Source: Gammaproteobacteria bacterium UBA2810
Lineage (GTDB): Bacteria; Pseudomonadota; Gammaproteobacteria; Enterobacterales; Succinivibrionaceae
DNA length: 37,795 bases
Assembly: GCA_002351705.1 (NCBI GenBank)
Contig: DEHC01000063.1
Coordinates: 1-37,795 of the forward strand
Direction of reading: 5' to 3'
Shown one piece after another: positions 1 through 8,929 of this stretch. The number at the start of each line of letters is the position of its first letter. The first letter of the stretch is position 1. Below the pieces are notes generated by a model. That model saw only the letters and a program-made list of their open reading frames with translations, was not told the origin of the DNA and did no database searches. Made by a program: the position numbers and the translations under genes.

Positions 1-3000
1 AGAGATTTTTCTATAGCCTCGAACGTATCAATTCGATTCTTATAGTTGGTGAAGACGGCCTGTACTCGAACACTCTGCGCTTTATTTTTGAACTTATCCA
101 GAATGTCGATGACTGTGAATACGAGTCTCCCGATGATTGCAAACTGGATATGCGCTTTGATTTCAATGAAAACAGGATCATTCTGACTTATAACGAAACA
201 GGATTCACCCCGTTTAATGTTTTCGCTATAACCGGTATTGCCGAGGCAGCCAAAAATATCTCATCCGTACAGAATCAGATCGGAGAGAAGGGCATAGGAT
301 TCAAGTCAGTATTCGGAGTTTCTGACAAGGTTCTGATTCGGAGCGGGTGGTTCTCTTTTGAACTCTACAGAGACAATTTCACAATCCCGATCCCGTCCTA
401 TGAAAATAAGGAATACTTTCATGGGACGCAGATGACTCTGTTTGTTGCAAGGGGCAATGGCGGAGCAAAATATATCTACGATGAAGTAAAAAAACAGTAT
501 TGCGATGAGGAGGCGCTTTTCAGTAAAAATCCCCTGCTGTTTCTCAACAAACTTACTTCCCTTAAGATGTATTTTGATGAATGCAGGTGCATGGAATTTC
601 ATGTGTCACGCTCGGAACTTTCTGATGAGCCGGGGGTTCATGTGGAGAAAGAGGTAGAGATATCTGTGAACCTGCATGGCTATGACAGCGATACCGGCAA
701 GGATGTTGATGTCACAGACAAGAAGATCAGGTGTGTCCGCTACTCGTATCCGGTTGTATTCAGTAGGAAGGCATGTCAGTCACGTTACGGTGAGCAGACA
801 GAGGTAGGCATTCCGGACGGTAAGAAAATGGTTTTGCGTGTGATAATGCCATATCCTGAGTACATTAAAGATGTAGGCAATGGCGCTCTTTACTCTTTCC
901 TGCCTACCCAGCAGAAGCTCTCAGTTCCCCTTGTCTGTCATGTTCCGTTCAAGCTTGCCGGCTCTAGGGAATTCGTTGATCCGCAGGGTGAGAATTTGTG
1001 GTTTACTGAGGCGCTTCGTTATCTTTCCGAACTGACAGATAAGGCATACGATGATTGGAAAACAGTCGTCAAGGAAGAAATTGTCCGGTATCTCCCCGGT
1101 TTCAGTGAGTACCTGTTTGACATTGACAAAAACAACAGCAAGGAGCGGTGCCTCAGGAAAGATGATTTTTCTGGGAGCCACTATCTGAGTCTGCCCTTGT
1201 TCCTTGCCGTTGATGGCAATTATCACAGAGCATCAGATGTTTTCTGCTTTGATCAGAAAGAGCAGATTGCTGAGCAGGAAAAAGTCAGCAGTATGATGGG
1301 ATTCAGGAACCTGCTGTTTGTCACCTCGTATCCTGTCAGTAAGCTGCACCTTAAAACTGAGCGGGATATCAAGAACCGGCTTTTCATAAGGGCTTTGTCT
1401 GAGCCTTCTGTGACTGCAGAAATCCTGGATTACCTGGACTCGGCAAAATACAGCTATCCTGATGATCTTGACGAGGAAAATCTGTCCTTTACCGCTGAGC
1501 AGATTGAGATTTTTTTCAGACATCCAAAACTTGCCGGGCTGCTTAAGTCAATCGGCTGCCGCTCTATTAATAATAATAAACAGCCTCCGTTTATGGTTAA
1601 GTCTCTTTTGCTTCTTAAGAACATAGGTGACGTGCTGTACGATGGTTTTGAATTGGCCGAAACTCCGCGCAAAATAGAAGCCTACATGAAGTCGTGCGGC
1701 AGCAAATGCATCTGCCTTGATATTGATGATGATGCTTTCCTGCCGTGCCGCAACGCTGTTATCCTCTCGGAGAGAAGCACTCAGGCGTCCTTTGCCTCTC
1801 TGTGTTACGCAATAGATAAAAGAGACACTTTTGCAATTCGCATAAAGCTGCGGGAGGCTTCAAAGCAGCTGGATCAGTCTGTAGAAAGCGAGGAAGGCAC
1901 AGTAGCTGACTATCTGCGCAATCTTGGTAATGTCCGGCGTGCGATCAAGGACGCTCTAGGAAATGACGGATACAGAAGCTATATAGATCTGATCCTCAAA
2001 TCCGGAACTGATAAAGGGCGTTTTATCCAGGAAATTCTTCAGAATGCCGATGACTGCGATTACCCAGATGGAGCTGTTCCGTCATTTTCGCTGATTCGGA
2101 AGGGAAATACTGTTGTTACAGAATACAATGAGACCGGTTTCAGCAGGGCAAACGTCCGCGCAATCACTGCTATCGGCGAGTCAACCAAAAAGAGGCTTGT
2201 TGACGGCAACCTGAAGGTCATCGGTGAAAAGGGAGTCGGGTTTAAAACCATATTTGCAGTTGCCGCAGAGGTCAGAATATACAGCGGGGAATACTCTTTC
2301 TCCTTAAGTGACCATGAGCCGACGATCCCCAAGATGATAAAGTTTCCGGAAGATGAAACATATGCCGGCACAAGGATGGAGGTTGTTTTAAGAAGACCTG
2401 AGTCCTTTCCCACCTACGATGAAAAAACTATCCTGAAGTTATGTCTGTGCCTTCGCAGGCTGAGGTCAATTAAACTCGGATCTCATGATGTAAAAATTGA
2501 AGATACCGATGGGCAGCGGCTTATAACCATTGATGGCAAAGAACATATATTTGAGCGGTTTACCCATGTATTCACTGTCACTGACGAACTGGCGCTTGAG
2601 GAGCGCAGGCACGGATCGCGGGCAATATCACCTGAACAGACCATCATTTGTATTGTTCCTAATGAGACAGACATACTCAAGGAATATGCCCTTTATAACG
2701 GCCTGCCTACCAAGCATAGAATGAAAATACCTCTGGTGATTGACGCTCCGTTTGCGCTGACCACGTCACGTGAGGAAATTGAAACGGACAGTTCTGCCTG
2801 GAATGATATTGTCCGCAGGGAACTTTATTATGCAGTGATGAAAGTAATCGATTCCTTGAAGGAAAAGGAGCGTGAGAGAATCTTCAGATTCATGAGATTC
2901 GTTCATAACGGCAAATCTTATGAAAATGACATTTCAGACTGTCCGTATCTCAACGCATCAAGCGATTTTCTGAGTGTACTTAAGTCAAGAGAGATACTGC

Positions 3001-4568
3001 CGACGTTTGACAGGGAAGCGTTCGAAATACCTAAGAGGAAAGTTGCCTACAGGTACCCAGAGGTGGCAAATATCCTTTTCAGGAAAAATAAATTTGCCGA
3101 CATTAGGCCGCTGGCTGTCATTGATGTGAAAAGTCCGGCCTATGATATGGCACTCAATGCACTTGAGTGTGAAAAAGCGCCATTCAAAGATGTCTTTGCG
3201 ATAGTTTCAAACAAAGATTCAAACTACGCAGAACAGTTCATAGATGAACAGGCATTCCGCACGGAACTATATAAATTTCTGAAAAATACTCCACATGAAT
3301 TTAAAGAACCGGTAAAACAGCTGGCTATTATTCCGGTATTTGGAAAAACAGAAGGAAGTACAGAGTATATCAGCTGGATGAATGGACGCATTTTCGTAAA
3401 GCCGGGGACCAAAGTATCTGCTGGAAATTACTATGTTTTGAACGAAAATCTGCTGACTAAAACAGATTGTGAGGAAATTTTCTCAGTTAATATCAATGAA
3501 ATGAATGAGGAGTATGAGCGCAACCAATACGAACAACAGTTGAAAAAAATCCTGCAGACCGGAGATCTTGAAGACATATACTGCTTCATAATCAGTGAGT
3601 ATCAGTCTGGAAGACTGGATCGATACGATGCGTTCTGGGCACTGCGCGGTGCTGACAGACTGCCGCTGAAGAATGGTCTTGGAGAAATAGTTGATAGCGC
3701 CTCCTCTCCGCTGTTTATGTGTGATCATGCTGATTATTTCCCCGTTAAAATGATTCAGAGTGTGATTGTCAATGATGAATGCACTGGATTTGCAAGGAGG
3801 ATTAATAAATTTAAAGATCTGAAAGAAATTCACCCTGAAGATTTCCATTATCAGGAAACGCTGACAGCTGATGATGTGGAAATGCTTATGGCGCCGTCAG
3901 AATACAATGATGAAGAGCCTTACTTTAAGAACTGGCAGGAAATACTTCGGTACTTTTACCGGGCTGAACTTTTGTCTGATGAACTTATTGAGACATATGA
4001 CCTGGAATTTTTAACTGACAGGCGCATAGATGCCGAAGAAACCGCCAGTTATGAGTTTCCCTCCGAGCCTGCCAGTGACAGAAACGCAATTAGAAACCAT
4101 GTACGCAGGCAATGGCAGAACCCTGTAAAGATCGTCTCTGTAGAAGTCAAGAGAACTGTTCAGAGAGGACAGAACCAGGACGGTTCGACTTTTGACCTTG
4201 ACAGAGATGATGCCCGTCAGGGGGCATTGCGTACATATTCACCGTACGAAGAACCTCAACTATGTTTTTGTCAGATGTGCGGTAAGGTCAAACCGCAAGG
4301 GCTTATTGAGGTGAACAACATTGAATCGTTGCCAAAATACTTTTTCCCTCAGCTGAGAATCGCCCTGTGTCTTGACTGTAGCAAGCATTTTAAATCGTTG
4401 AGGAACAACCAGATAATAAGAGAAAAATTCCTGGAGGCTATAAAAGATGCTCAAATCTGGGATGAGGGAACAGTCGAGATTCCTATAGGACATGACGATA
4501 CGATAAAGTTTACAGGCAAACATCTGGCAGAGGTTCAGGAAATTCTTAAACAGATGCCGGGGGAATAA
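1..4568 (+). CDS. Large protein with two sacsin/Hsp90-like (GHKL) ATPase modules, 5' end outside the window
   Basis: The frame is open from position 3, the first complete codon, to the stop at 4568, so the start lies upstream. An ATG at 150 is in frame but falls inside the first ATPase module. The first module shows an N-box (ELIQNVDD, about nt 88-111), then YNETGF, then GEKGIGF and GTQMTLF (residues 45-51 and 92-98 counted from the ATG at 150). A second copy follows: EILQNADD (from residue 628), YNETGF and GEKGVGF (692-698). Both N-boxes keep the E, N and D of the GHKL fold. The C-terminus has paired cysteines (C1374/C1377 and C1407/C1410) that suggest a zinc-binding knuckle. Sacsin-like bacterial ATPases of this size are often found in accessory islands, but the substrate is unknown. 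The gene is visibly more A+T-rich than its neighbours, which suggests transfer. A role in defence is conjecture. Confidence 0.85.
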   Translation, partial: RFFYSLERINSILIVGEDGLYSNTLRFIFELIQNVDDCEYESPDDCKLDMRFDFNENRIILTYNETGFTPFNVFAITGIAEAAKNISSVQNQIGEKGIGFKSVFGVSDKVLIRSGWFSFELYRDNFTIPIPSYENKEYFHGTQMTLFVARGNGGAKYIYDEVKKQYCDEEALFSKNPLLFLNKLTSLKMYFDECRCMEFHVSRSELSDEPGVHVEKEVEISVNLHGYDSDTGKDVDVTDKKIRCVRYSYPVVFSRKACQSRYGEQTEVGIPDGKKMVLRVIMPYPEYIKDVGNGALYSFLPTQQKLSVPLVCHVPFKLAGSREFVDPQGENLWFTEALRYLSELTDKAYDDWKTVVKEEIVRYLPGFSEYLFDIDKNNSKERCLRKDDFSGSHYLSLPLFLAVDGNYHRASDVFCFDQKEQIAEQEKVSSMMGFRNLLFVTSYPVSKLHLKTERDIKNRLFIRALSEPSVTAEILDYLDSAKYSYPDDLDEENLSFTAEQIEIFFRHPKLAGLLKSIGCRSINNNKQPPFMVKSLLLLKNIGDVLYDGFELAETPRKIEAYMKSCGSKCICLDIDDDAFLPCRNAVILSERSTQASFASLCYAIDKRDTFAIRIKLREASKQLDQSVESEEGTVADYLRNLGNVRRAIKDALGNDGYRSYIDLILKSGTDKGRFIQEILQNADDCDYPDGAVPSFSLIRKGNTVVTEYNETGFSRANVRAITAIGESTKKRLVDGNLKVIGEKGVGFKTIFAVAAEVRIYSGEYSFSLSDHEPTIPKMIKFPEDETYAGTRMEVVLRRPESFPTYDEKTILKLCLCLRRLRSIKLGSHDVKIEDTDGQRLITIDGKEHIFERFTHVFTVTDELALEERRHGSRAISPEQTIICIVPNETDILKEYALYNGLPTKHRMKIPLVIDAPFALTTSREEIETDSSAWNDIVRRELYYAVMKVIDSLKEKERERIFRFMRFVHNGKSYENDISDCPYLNASSDFLSVLKSREILPTFDREAFEIPKRKVAYRYPEVANILFRKNKFADIRPLAVIDVKSPAYDMALNALECEKAPFKDVFAIVSNKDSNYAEQFIDEQAFRTELYKFLKNTPHEFKEPVKQLAIIPVFGKTEGSTEYISWMNGRIFVKPGTKVSAGNYYVLNENLLTKTDCEEIFSVNINEMNEEYERNQYEQQLKKILQTGDLEDIYCFIISEYQSGRLDRYDAFWALRGADRLPLKNGLGEIVDSASSPLFMCDHADYFPVKMIQSVIVNDECTGFARRINKFKDLKEIHPEDFHYQETLTADDVEMLMAPSEYNDEEPYFKNWQEILRYFYRAELLSDELIETYDLEFLTDRRIDAEETASYEFPSEPASDRNAIRNHVRRQWQNPVKIVSVEVKRTVQRGQNQDGSTFDLDRDDARQGALRTYSPYEEPQLCFCQMCGKVKPQGLIEVNNIESLPKYFFPQLRIALCLDCSKHFKSLRNNQIIREKFLEAIKDAQIWDEGTVEIPIGHDDTIKFTGKHLAEVQEILKQMPGE

Positions 4569-4822
4569 ACAATACCTCTGTACGATGTCCGGAAGGGAAG
4601 TCTGGGGCTTATGGCTCTTTCTGCTATATTTTCCTGTAAGAATTCAGCGCAGATGGCATTGATAGTAGGTATGTGACCTTGTCTGCGCTGTAATCCCTGC
4701 ATGCTTGATGAACCGTGGCAAATGGGGTATTTTGTGAGCATCGGTCGTAGCTGCCGGCTCATGCCGTCCGCCTTCGGAGCATTATGGCAGCGTAAATCCG
4801 GATACTCTCCGGGGAGGTTTCA

Positions 4823-5206
4823 ATGAAGACTCATAGATCTGCATTACTGCCGGCTATCTCCAGAGGGACTGAGACCGGGCTCCTTCCGGCCATCCTTATC
4901 TCCCTTCTGTGCCTTGCGCCTGTCTCCTGCGGCGAGAGCGGCGGCAAGGAGCTCGTATCAGGCGAGCTCACCTCGGACGGCTCCATGAACATCGGAGGGA
5001 CGACCGTAAGCGTCCATAAGGGGATTGTGAGGGCAGGGCGCACCTCATACGGCCTGGTGCCGCCAGGATCAAGAGTGTTCGCCAAGAAGATGAATGACGG
5101 CTCTGTCCTCATCACGGTGAACGGCGAGCGGCGCTATCCCGAGTCGCAGAAGGGGGACACCGGCCGGGGCGGCACGCTGCCAGCCCCGAAGCTGATGGGA
5201 AAATGA
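4823..5206 (+). CDS. Small putative exported protein or lipoprotein, hypothetical
   Basis: This 127-residue protein starts at an ATG with a good ribosome binding site (GGGGAGG, 6 nt spacing). The N-terminus has basic residues, then a hydrophobic stretch (about 20-33) ending in APVSC (C36). That resembles a lipobox, although proline at -3 is unusual, so lipidation is uncertain. The rest is a short, probably beta-rich region with no family I recognise. It lies 33 nt upstream of a clear lipoprotein gene on the same strand, so the two may be cotranscribed. No promoter could be assigned in the 254 nt between the upstream ATPase gene and this start. Confidence 0.7.
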   Translation: MKTHRSALLPAISRGTETGLLPAILISLLCLAPVSCGESGGKELVSGELTSDGSMNIGGTTVSVHKGIVRAGRTSYGLVPPGSRVFAKKMNDGSVLITVNGERRYPESQKGDTGRGGTLPAPKLMGK

Positions 5207-5239
5207 TTTCTGTATGCGCTTTTTTCAGAGGATAAGACA

Positions 5240-5800
5240 ATGAACAGGCTTTTCTGCCTCCTCATCATCGGAGGCGCAGTCTCACTCGCCGGATGCTCGG
5301 CATCATCCACCACGGCCGGCCAGGTAAGCATGTTCGAGGACGGCGAGATTGCCGGGGCAACCATGATCGACATGAAGACCCGGAAGTATGACTCCTTCAG
5401 GAACTCGCTCCTCGGCAGCATCGGCGGAGCCGTTATCGGGAACCTCATCGGCGGCCGCACCGGATCGACCATTGCAGGGGCAGGGCTCGGCCTCCTCGCG
5501 GGCTCAGCGGGTACAGAGCTCGCGAACCGCACCGGTGACGGACTCAGGCTTGAGGTGGTGACTGACGGCGGCTCCTACATGCTCGACGAGCCGTTCTCCT
5601 GCGATCTGAGACCGGGTGCCAGGATCCGCGTTATCCAGGGCAGCGAGGGCGCTGACGTGCAGGTCTGGAAGGACGGGGCTTTCAGGGTTCCCTCCGACAC
5701 CGGTGAGGATGACTGCCCGGCTTACTATAAAAAGGTCAGGACCGGCTTCGCCGGAGGCGGCTCAGAGACGAGGCCGCACCGCGCTGATCCTGCAGACTGA
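5240..5800 (+). CDS. Glycine-zipper outer-membrane lipoprotein
   Basis: The 186-residue product starts with a lipoprotein signal peptide (MNRLFCLLIIGGAVSLAGC) with lipobox LAGC, so Cys19 is the predicted lipidated residue. Residues about 57-95 form a glycine-rich helical repeat (IGGAVIGNLIGG, then AGAGLGLLAGSAG). This is the glycine-zipper signature of the SlyB/Pcp and rickettsial 17-kDa antigen families. Those proteins sit in the outer membrane and affect envelope integrity. The C-terminal half (about 100-165) is a soluble domain with two cysteines, C121 and C159. Its stop is followed by an intrinsic terminator, so it probably ends a two-gene unit with the preceding small protein. The exact role is not known. 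Confidence 0.85.
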   Translation: MNRLFCLLIIGGAVSLAGCSASSTTAGQVSMFEDGEIAGATMIDMKTRKYDSFRNSLLGSIGGAVIGNLIGGRTGSTIAGAGLGLLAGSAGTELANRTGDGLRLEVVTDGGSYMLDEPFSCDLRPGARIRVIQGSEGADVQVWKDGAFRVPSDTGEDDCPAYYKKVRTGFAGGGSETRPHRADPAD

Positions 5801-5812
5801 TGATAATTCAAG

Positions 5813-5846
5813 CGGACAGATGACAGCGTCTGTCCGTTTCTCTTCA
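5813..5846 (+). terminator. Rho-independent terminator after the glycine-zipper lipoprotein
   Basis: A perfect 8-bp stem (CGGACAGA / TCTGTCCG, 5813-5820 and 5829-5836) has an 8-nt loop and is followed by the pyrimidine-rich run TTTCTCTTC. It lies 13 nt after the lipoprotein stop and upstream of the DUF945 gene, separating the two units. Confidence 0.8.
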
Positions 5847-5939
5847 CTGCCTGGCTGATATTTCTGTTCTTATTCGCTGCTGTGCTGTATCATATGAAAC
5901 TGTTTTCCGGCAGTCCCGCCGGTGTCTTTTGGAGCTCAC

Positions 5940-7247
5940 ATGAATAATAAAGTTGCTGCCGGTGCGCTGTGCGCCGCTATAGTCATCGGAGCCGGCGTGT
6001 ATTTCGGCGGTGTAGTCTTTACCAAGCATCAGGCCGACAAGATGCTTCCGTCAGCGCTCGAGAATGCCAACAAGCAGCTCGACGCCAAGGGAACCGGGCT
6101 CCGGATAGACTATGAGCGCCTCTCTGACGGCCTCATGAGCGAGAAGGGAAAGATTACCATGATCTGGGATCCGGTACGCAGCACCGTCGCAAACCTCTCG
6201 CCTGCCGACATCGCCTCAATCGGGCGGCAGAACCTTGTCCTTGAGGGAGACATTGACTACGGCTTCCTCTCCTATGACAGCAGGTTCAGGACTGTCTCAA
6301 GCTCAATGGACCAGAAGCTCAGGGAGTACGGCCTCAAGAGCTTCCCTGACATAAAGATAAACGTCAGCGGCGGGGTAAGCGGCAAGCTGAACGCCAGTGT
6401 CCTGGTGCCGGAGACCGAGCTCAAGTCCGAAAAGAACGGCGGCTCCTTCAGGCTAAGGGAGGCGAAGATCAGCTACAGCGCTGACGCGAAGACCGGAAAG
6501 CTCATTGAGGGAAGCGTAGATGCCGGCGGGGCAGTGATCAGCGCAAAGGATGATGCCGGCGCTGTCACGGTGAACATCGGCAAGGTGAAGAGCGATGTTG
6601 AGGAGTCAGGCAGGCTTGACTCTTTCGTCGAGTCCGCATCATTTGACTTCCAGCCCAAGTCAGACACGGATCACTCGCTTAATGTCTCCTCGCAGGAAAT
6701 CCGGGTCAGGAGCGGCATGGACGGGAGCGACTTCAGCTATAAGCTTTCTGCCGGCAACCTCGTGTATACCATCAGCGGCAAGCGCGCCGAGAAGCCCGTG
6801 AAGGGCGTTTTCACCGTCGATGACGCGCAGCTTGACTTCAAGGTCAGGAACGCCCAGAAGGGCCTTGAGGAGGCCCTCGGCGGCAGCGACGAGCAGGCAC
6901 TGCTCCGCTACATCAGGGCAAACGGCCTTGACATGACAGCGGATCTCGGCGGAAAGTACGGCAAGGGCGACATCTCCCTGAAGGCTGACGCGCAGATCGA
7001 GAAGGGCTTTGATCCGACCAACTACGCGCAGATTGCCGGGAAGGTTCAGGCGAAGGCTTCGGTCAGCATCCCGAAGGCCCTGATTGCTGACATCGACAAT
7101 ACCAGTGAGGCATTCGGCAACACCTCGAACATCTCCGACATGATGCTGATGGTAAAGGATTACCTCAAAATCACCGACAGCACCATCTCGACCGATGCCG
7201 AGCTCAAGGGCGGGCACCTGAAGGTCAACGGAAAGAATGTAATGTAA
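5940..7247 (+). CDS. DUF945 (YdgA-like) envelope protein
   Basis: This 435-residue protein begins with one N-terminal hydrophobic segment (MNNKVAAGALCAAIVIGAGVYF) that can act as a signal anchor, followed by a large periplasmic domain. The body has alternating short beta-type segments. The end (LKGGHLKVNGKNVM) matches the usual DUF945 ending in which a 'G-L-x-V-N-G-K' strand closes the protein. I place the start at 5940 rather than at the in-frame codon at 5922, because GGAG lies about 6 nt before 5940 and the hydrophobic segment then starts normally. E. coli YdgA is an inner-membrane-anchored protein of the same family with poorly defined function. The gene appears monocistronic, with a terminator on each side. 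Confidence 0.82.
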   Translation: MNNKVAAGALCAAIVIGAGVYFGGVVFTKHQADKMLPSALENANKQLDAKGTGLRIDYERLSDGLMSEKGKITMIWDPVRSTVANLSPADIASIGRQNLVLEGDIDYGFLSYDSRFRTVSSSMDQKLREYGLKSFPDIKINVSGGVSGKLNASVLVPETELKSEKNGGSFRLREAKISYSADAKTGKLIEGSVDAGGAVISAKDDAGAVTVNIGKVKSDVEESGRLDSFVESASFDFQPKSDTDHSLNVSSQEIRVRSGMDGSDFSYKLSAGNLVYTISGKRAEKPVKGVFTVDDAQLDFKVRNAQKGLEEALGGSDEQALLRYIRANGLDMTADLGGKYGKGDISLKADAQIEKGFDPTNYAQIAGKVQAKASVSIPKALIADIDNTSEAFGNTSNISDMMLMVKDYLKITDSTISTDAELKGGHLKVNGKNVM

Positions 7248-7276
7248 AGCCGCTCAGGCATCAGGCTCAATTCGCA

Positions 7277-7312
7277 GGGAGCAGGAGGCACGGCCGCCTG
7301 CTCCCTGTTTTA
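7277..7312 (+). terminator. Strong intrinsic terminator after the DUF945 gene
   Basis: A 9-bp perfect stem (GGGAGCAGG / CCTGCTCCC, 7277-7285 and 7297-7305) is followed by TGTTTTAT. It stands 30 nt after the DUF945 stop. A TATAAT sequence begins at 7311, within the U-tract region, so the terminator abuts a possible ampD promoter. Confidence 0.88.
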
Positions 7313-7316
7313 TAAT
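7311..7316 (+). promoter_or_regulatory. Consensus -10 box (TATAAT) before ampD
   Basis: TATAAT at 7311-7316 is 29 nt upstream of the ampD start and directly follows the previous terminator. No good -35 hexamer lies 16-18 nt upstream, because that space is occupied by the terminator stem. The promoter is therefore tentative. Confidence 0.4.
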
Positions 7317-7344
7317 CGGCTGGAACCAGTGATGCGGAGGCTCT

Positions 7345-7914
7345 ATGCAGTTCATGATTGACAGTGAGGGCTGGATTGAGGGCGTGAGGCGGGTGCCGAG
7401 CCCGTTCTGCGATGACAGGCCGGAGGGCGAGATCTCGCTCCTTGTCGTCCACAATATCTCCCTTCCTCCCGGGAAGTTCGGCGGCGGATATGTCGAGAAG
7501 CTCTTTACGGGAACGCTTGATCCGAAGGCGGATCCCTACTTTGAGCAGATTGCGCTCATGCGCGTCTCATCCCACTGCTTCATAGAAAGGAATGGCCGCG
7601 TCACCCAGTTCGTCCCGTTCCTGAGGCGCGCCTGGCATGCCGGGGTGTCGCACTACGAGGGGCGGGAGAAGTGCAACGACTTCTCGGTAGGCATAGAGCT
7701 TGAGGGCACGGATCACGAGCCGTACGAGGATGCGCAGTACGAGGCGCTATCCTCGCTGACGGCAGGGCTCATCAGGGTTTACCCGGAGATGAGCATAAAC
7801 CGGATGACCGGGCACTGTGACATCGCGCCGGAGCGCAAGACAGACCCCGGCGAGGCCTTTTACTGGGAGCGCTTCAGGAGGCTCGTCGAACAGAAGTGCG
7901 CCGGCCGCTCCTGA
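7345..7914 (+). CDS. ampD: 1,6-anhydro-N-acetylmuramyl-L-alanine amidase AmpD
   Basis: The 189-residue protein is collinear with E. coli AmpD: RRVPSP, LLVVHNISLPPG, LFTGT, CNDFSVGIELEGTD, TGHCDIAPERKTDPG. AmpD is the cytoplasmic zinc amidase that removes the peptide from anhydromuropeptides during cell-wall recycling. In AmpC-carrying species its loss derepresses beta-lactamase. By alignment the zinc ligands are H36, H157 and D167, and the catalytic residues are E118 and K165, all present. The start is supported by GGAGG before the ATG. The gene ends 4 nt from the converging transporter gene. No ampE or ampC is in view. Confidence 0.97.
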   Translation: MQFMIDSEGWIEGVRRVPSPFCDDRPEGEISLLVVHNISLPPGKFGGGYVEKLFTGTLDPKADPYFEQIALMRVSSHCFIERNGRVTQFVPFLRRAWHAGVSHYEGREKCNDFSVGIELEGTDHEPYEDAQYEALSSLTAGLIRVYPEMSINRMTGHCDIAPERKTDPGEAFYWERFRRLVEQKCAGRS

Positions 7915-7918
7915 CCAT

Positions 7919-8848
7919 TCATCCTTCCTTTTTCTGCTCCGCATCGCCGTCAGCCGCGGGGCGTTTTCTTCTTCCGGGTATTACCGCGATCATGGTCGCG
8001 GTGAACATCAGCGCGCAGCCCGTGAAGGCCTGCGCGGTCATCCTCTCGCCGAGGAACAGCACTCCCGCGAGGGCGCCGAAGGCGGACTCCAGCGAGAGGA
8101 CAATCGATGCTCCGGCGGGGTTTACTCCTCTCTGCCCGACAATCTGCAGCGTATAGGCGATGCCGTTCGAGACGATGCCGCAGTAGAGGATGGCCGGCAT
8201 TGCCGCTTTGATTGCCTCCCAGGAGTCAGGGCCGTTTATGACGGCTAGCACCAGGCCGAGGACCGATGCGACCACGAACTGTCCGAACGAGAGGAGCACG
8301 CCGTCGACCCTCCGGACCCAGTAGTCGATGACCTGCACATGGACGGCAAAAAGAAGAGCGCACATGAGCACCATCGCATCCCCTGGCTCCATGGAGAGGC
8401 TCTGTCCCCTGAGCGTGAGGAAGCCGAGCCCGGTGGCAGAGATGGCAACGGCGATCCAGATCCTGAGCCTGTTTTTCTGTCCGAGAAAAAGCCCGAGGAC
8501 CGGGACCAGGACCACGTACATCGCCGTGATGAACGATGCCTTGTGCACGTCAGTGTACTTGAGCCCGTACTGCTGGAAGCTCTCGGCCGCAATGAGGCAG
8601 GCGCCGACGGCAAGCGATCCCCATATGAAATCAGATTTGCTGCTTTTCCTTATTGCGCTTCCTCCCTTTACCCTGATCCTGGAGGCGATCATGATTACCG
8701 GAACCAGGAACAGCGCACCGATGAGCGTGCGGAAGAAGGTGAAGGTGAACGGCGACACGTAGTCCATGCCGAGCTTCTGCCCGACGAAGCCGCCGCCCCA
8801 GCCTAGGGCGGTCAGAAGAAGGAGAAAGTACTGTCTGAGTGCGAACAT
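7919..8848 (-). CDS. EamA/DMT-family inner-membrane transporter
   Basis: The 309-residue protein has about ten hydrophobic segments arranged as two EamA repeats. The first begins LLLLTALGWGGGFVGQKLG, and the second contains FGALAGVLFLGERMTAQAFTG, the conserved 'E-x-x-x-x-x-F-x-G' end of DMT carriers. Members export or import small metabolites such as amino acids, and the substrate cannot be read from sequence. It lies downstream of sodB. A strong terminator ends only 14 nt before its ATG, and no good ribosome binding site is visible (GGAA only), so expression may depend on read-through or be low. The charged C-terminal tail is cytoplasmic by prediction. Confidence 0.92.
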   Translation of the reverse strand: MFALRQYFLLLLTALGWGGGFVGQKLGMDYVSPFTFTFFRTLIGALFLVPVIMIASRIRVKGGSAIRKSSKSDFIWGSLAVGACLIAAESFQQYGLKYTDVHKASFITAMYVVLVPVLGLFLGQKNRLRIWIAVAISATGLGFLTLRGQSLSMEPGDAMVLMCALLFAVHVQVIDYWVRRVDGVLLSFGQFVVASVLGLVLAVINGPDSWEAIKAAMPAILYCGIVSNGIAYTLQIVGQRGVNPAGASIVLSLESAFGALAGVLFLGERMTAQAFTGCALMFTATMIAVIPGRRKRPAADGDAEQKKEG

Positions 8849-8861
8849 GGGAAATTCCGGA

Positions 8862-8892
8862 CAAAAAAAGGCGGATCTCTCAGGAGATCCGC
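8862..8892 (-). terminator. Intrinsic terminator after sodB
   Basis: A perfect 9-bp stem (GCGGATCTC / GAGATCCGC, 8871-8879 and 8884-8892) with a 4-nt loop is followed on the - strand by CC and seven T residues (8863-8869 on +). It ends the sodB transcript. Because it lies 14 nt before the transporter start, it also controls read-through into that gene. Confidence 0.9.
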
Positions 8893-8929
8893 ATCATTAC
8901 ATACATGAGACGCTGCGGCTCAGTGCAGA

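Noticed and set aside
4535..4762. 75-codon frame on the - strand overlapping the end of the large ATPase gene, with CHGSSS and Arg-rich text like a transposase piece
   Set aside because: It overlaps the coding 3' end and has no recognisable family motif or ribosome binding site.
7254..7454. - strand frames over the start of ampD
   Set aside because: They are antisense to a conserved enzyme and have no ribosome binding site.
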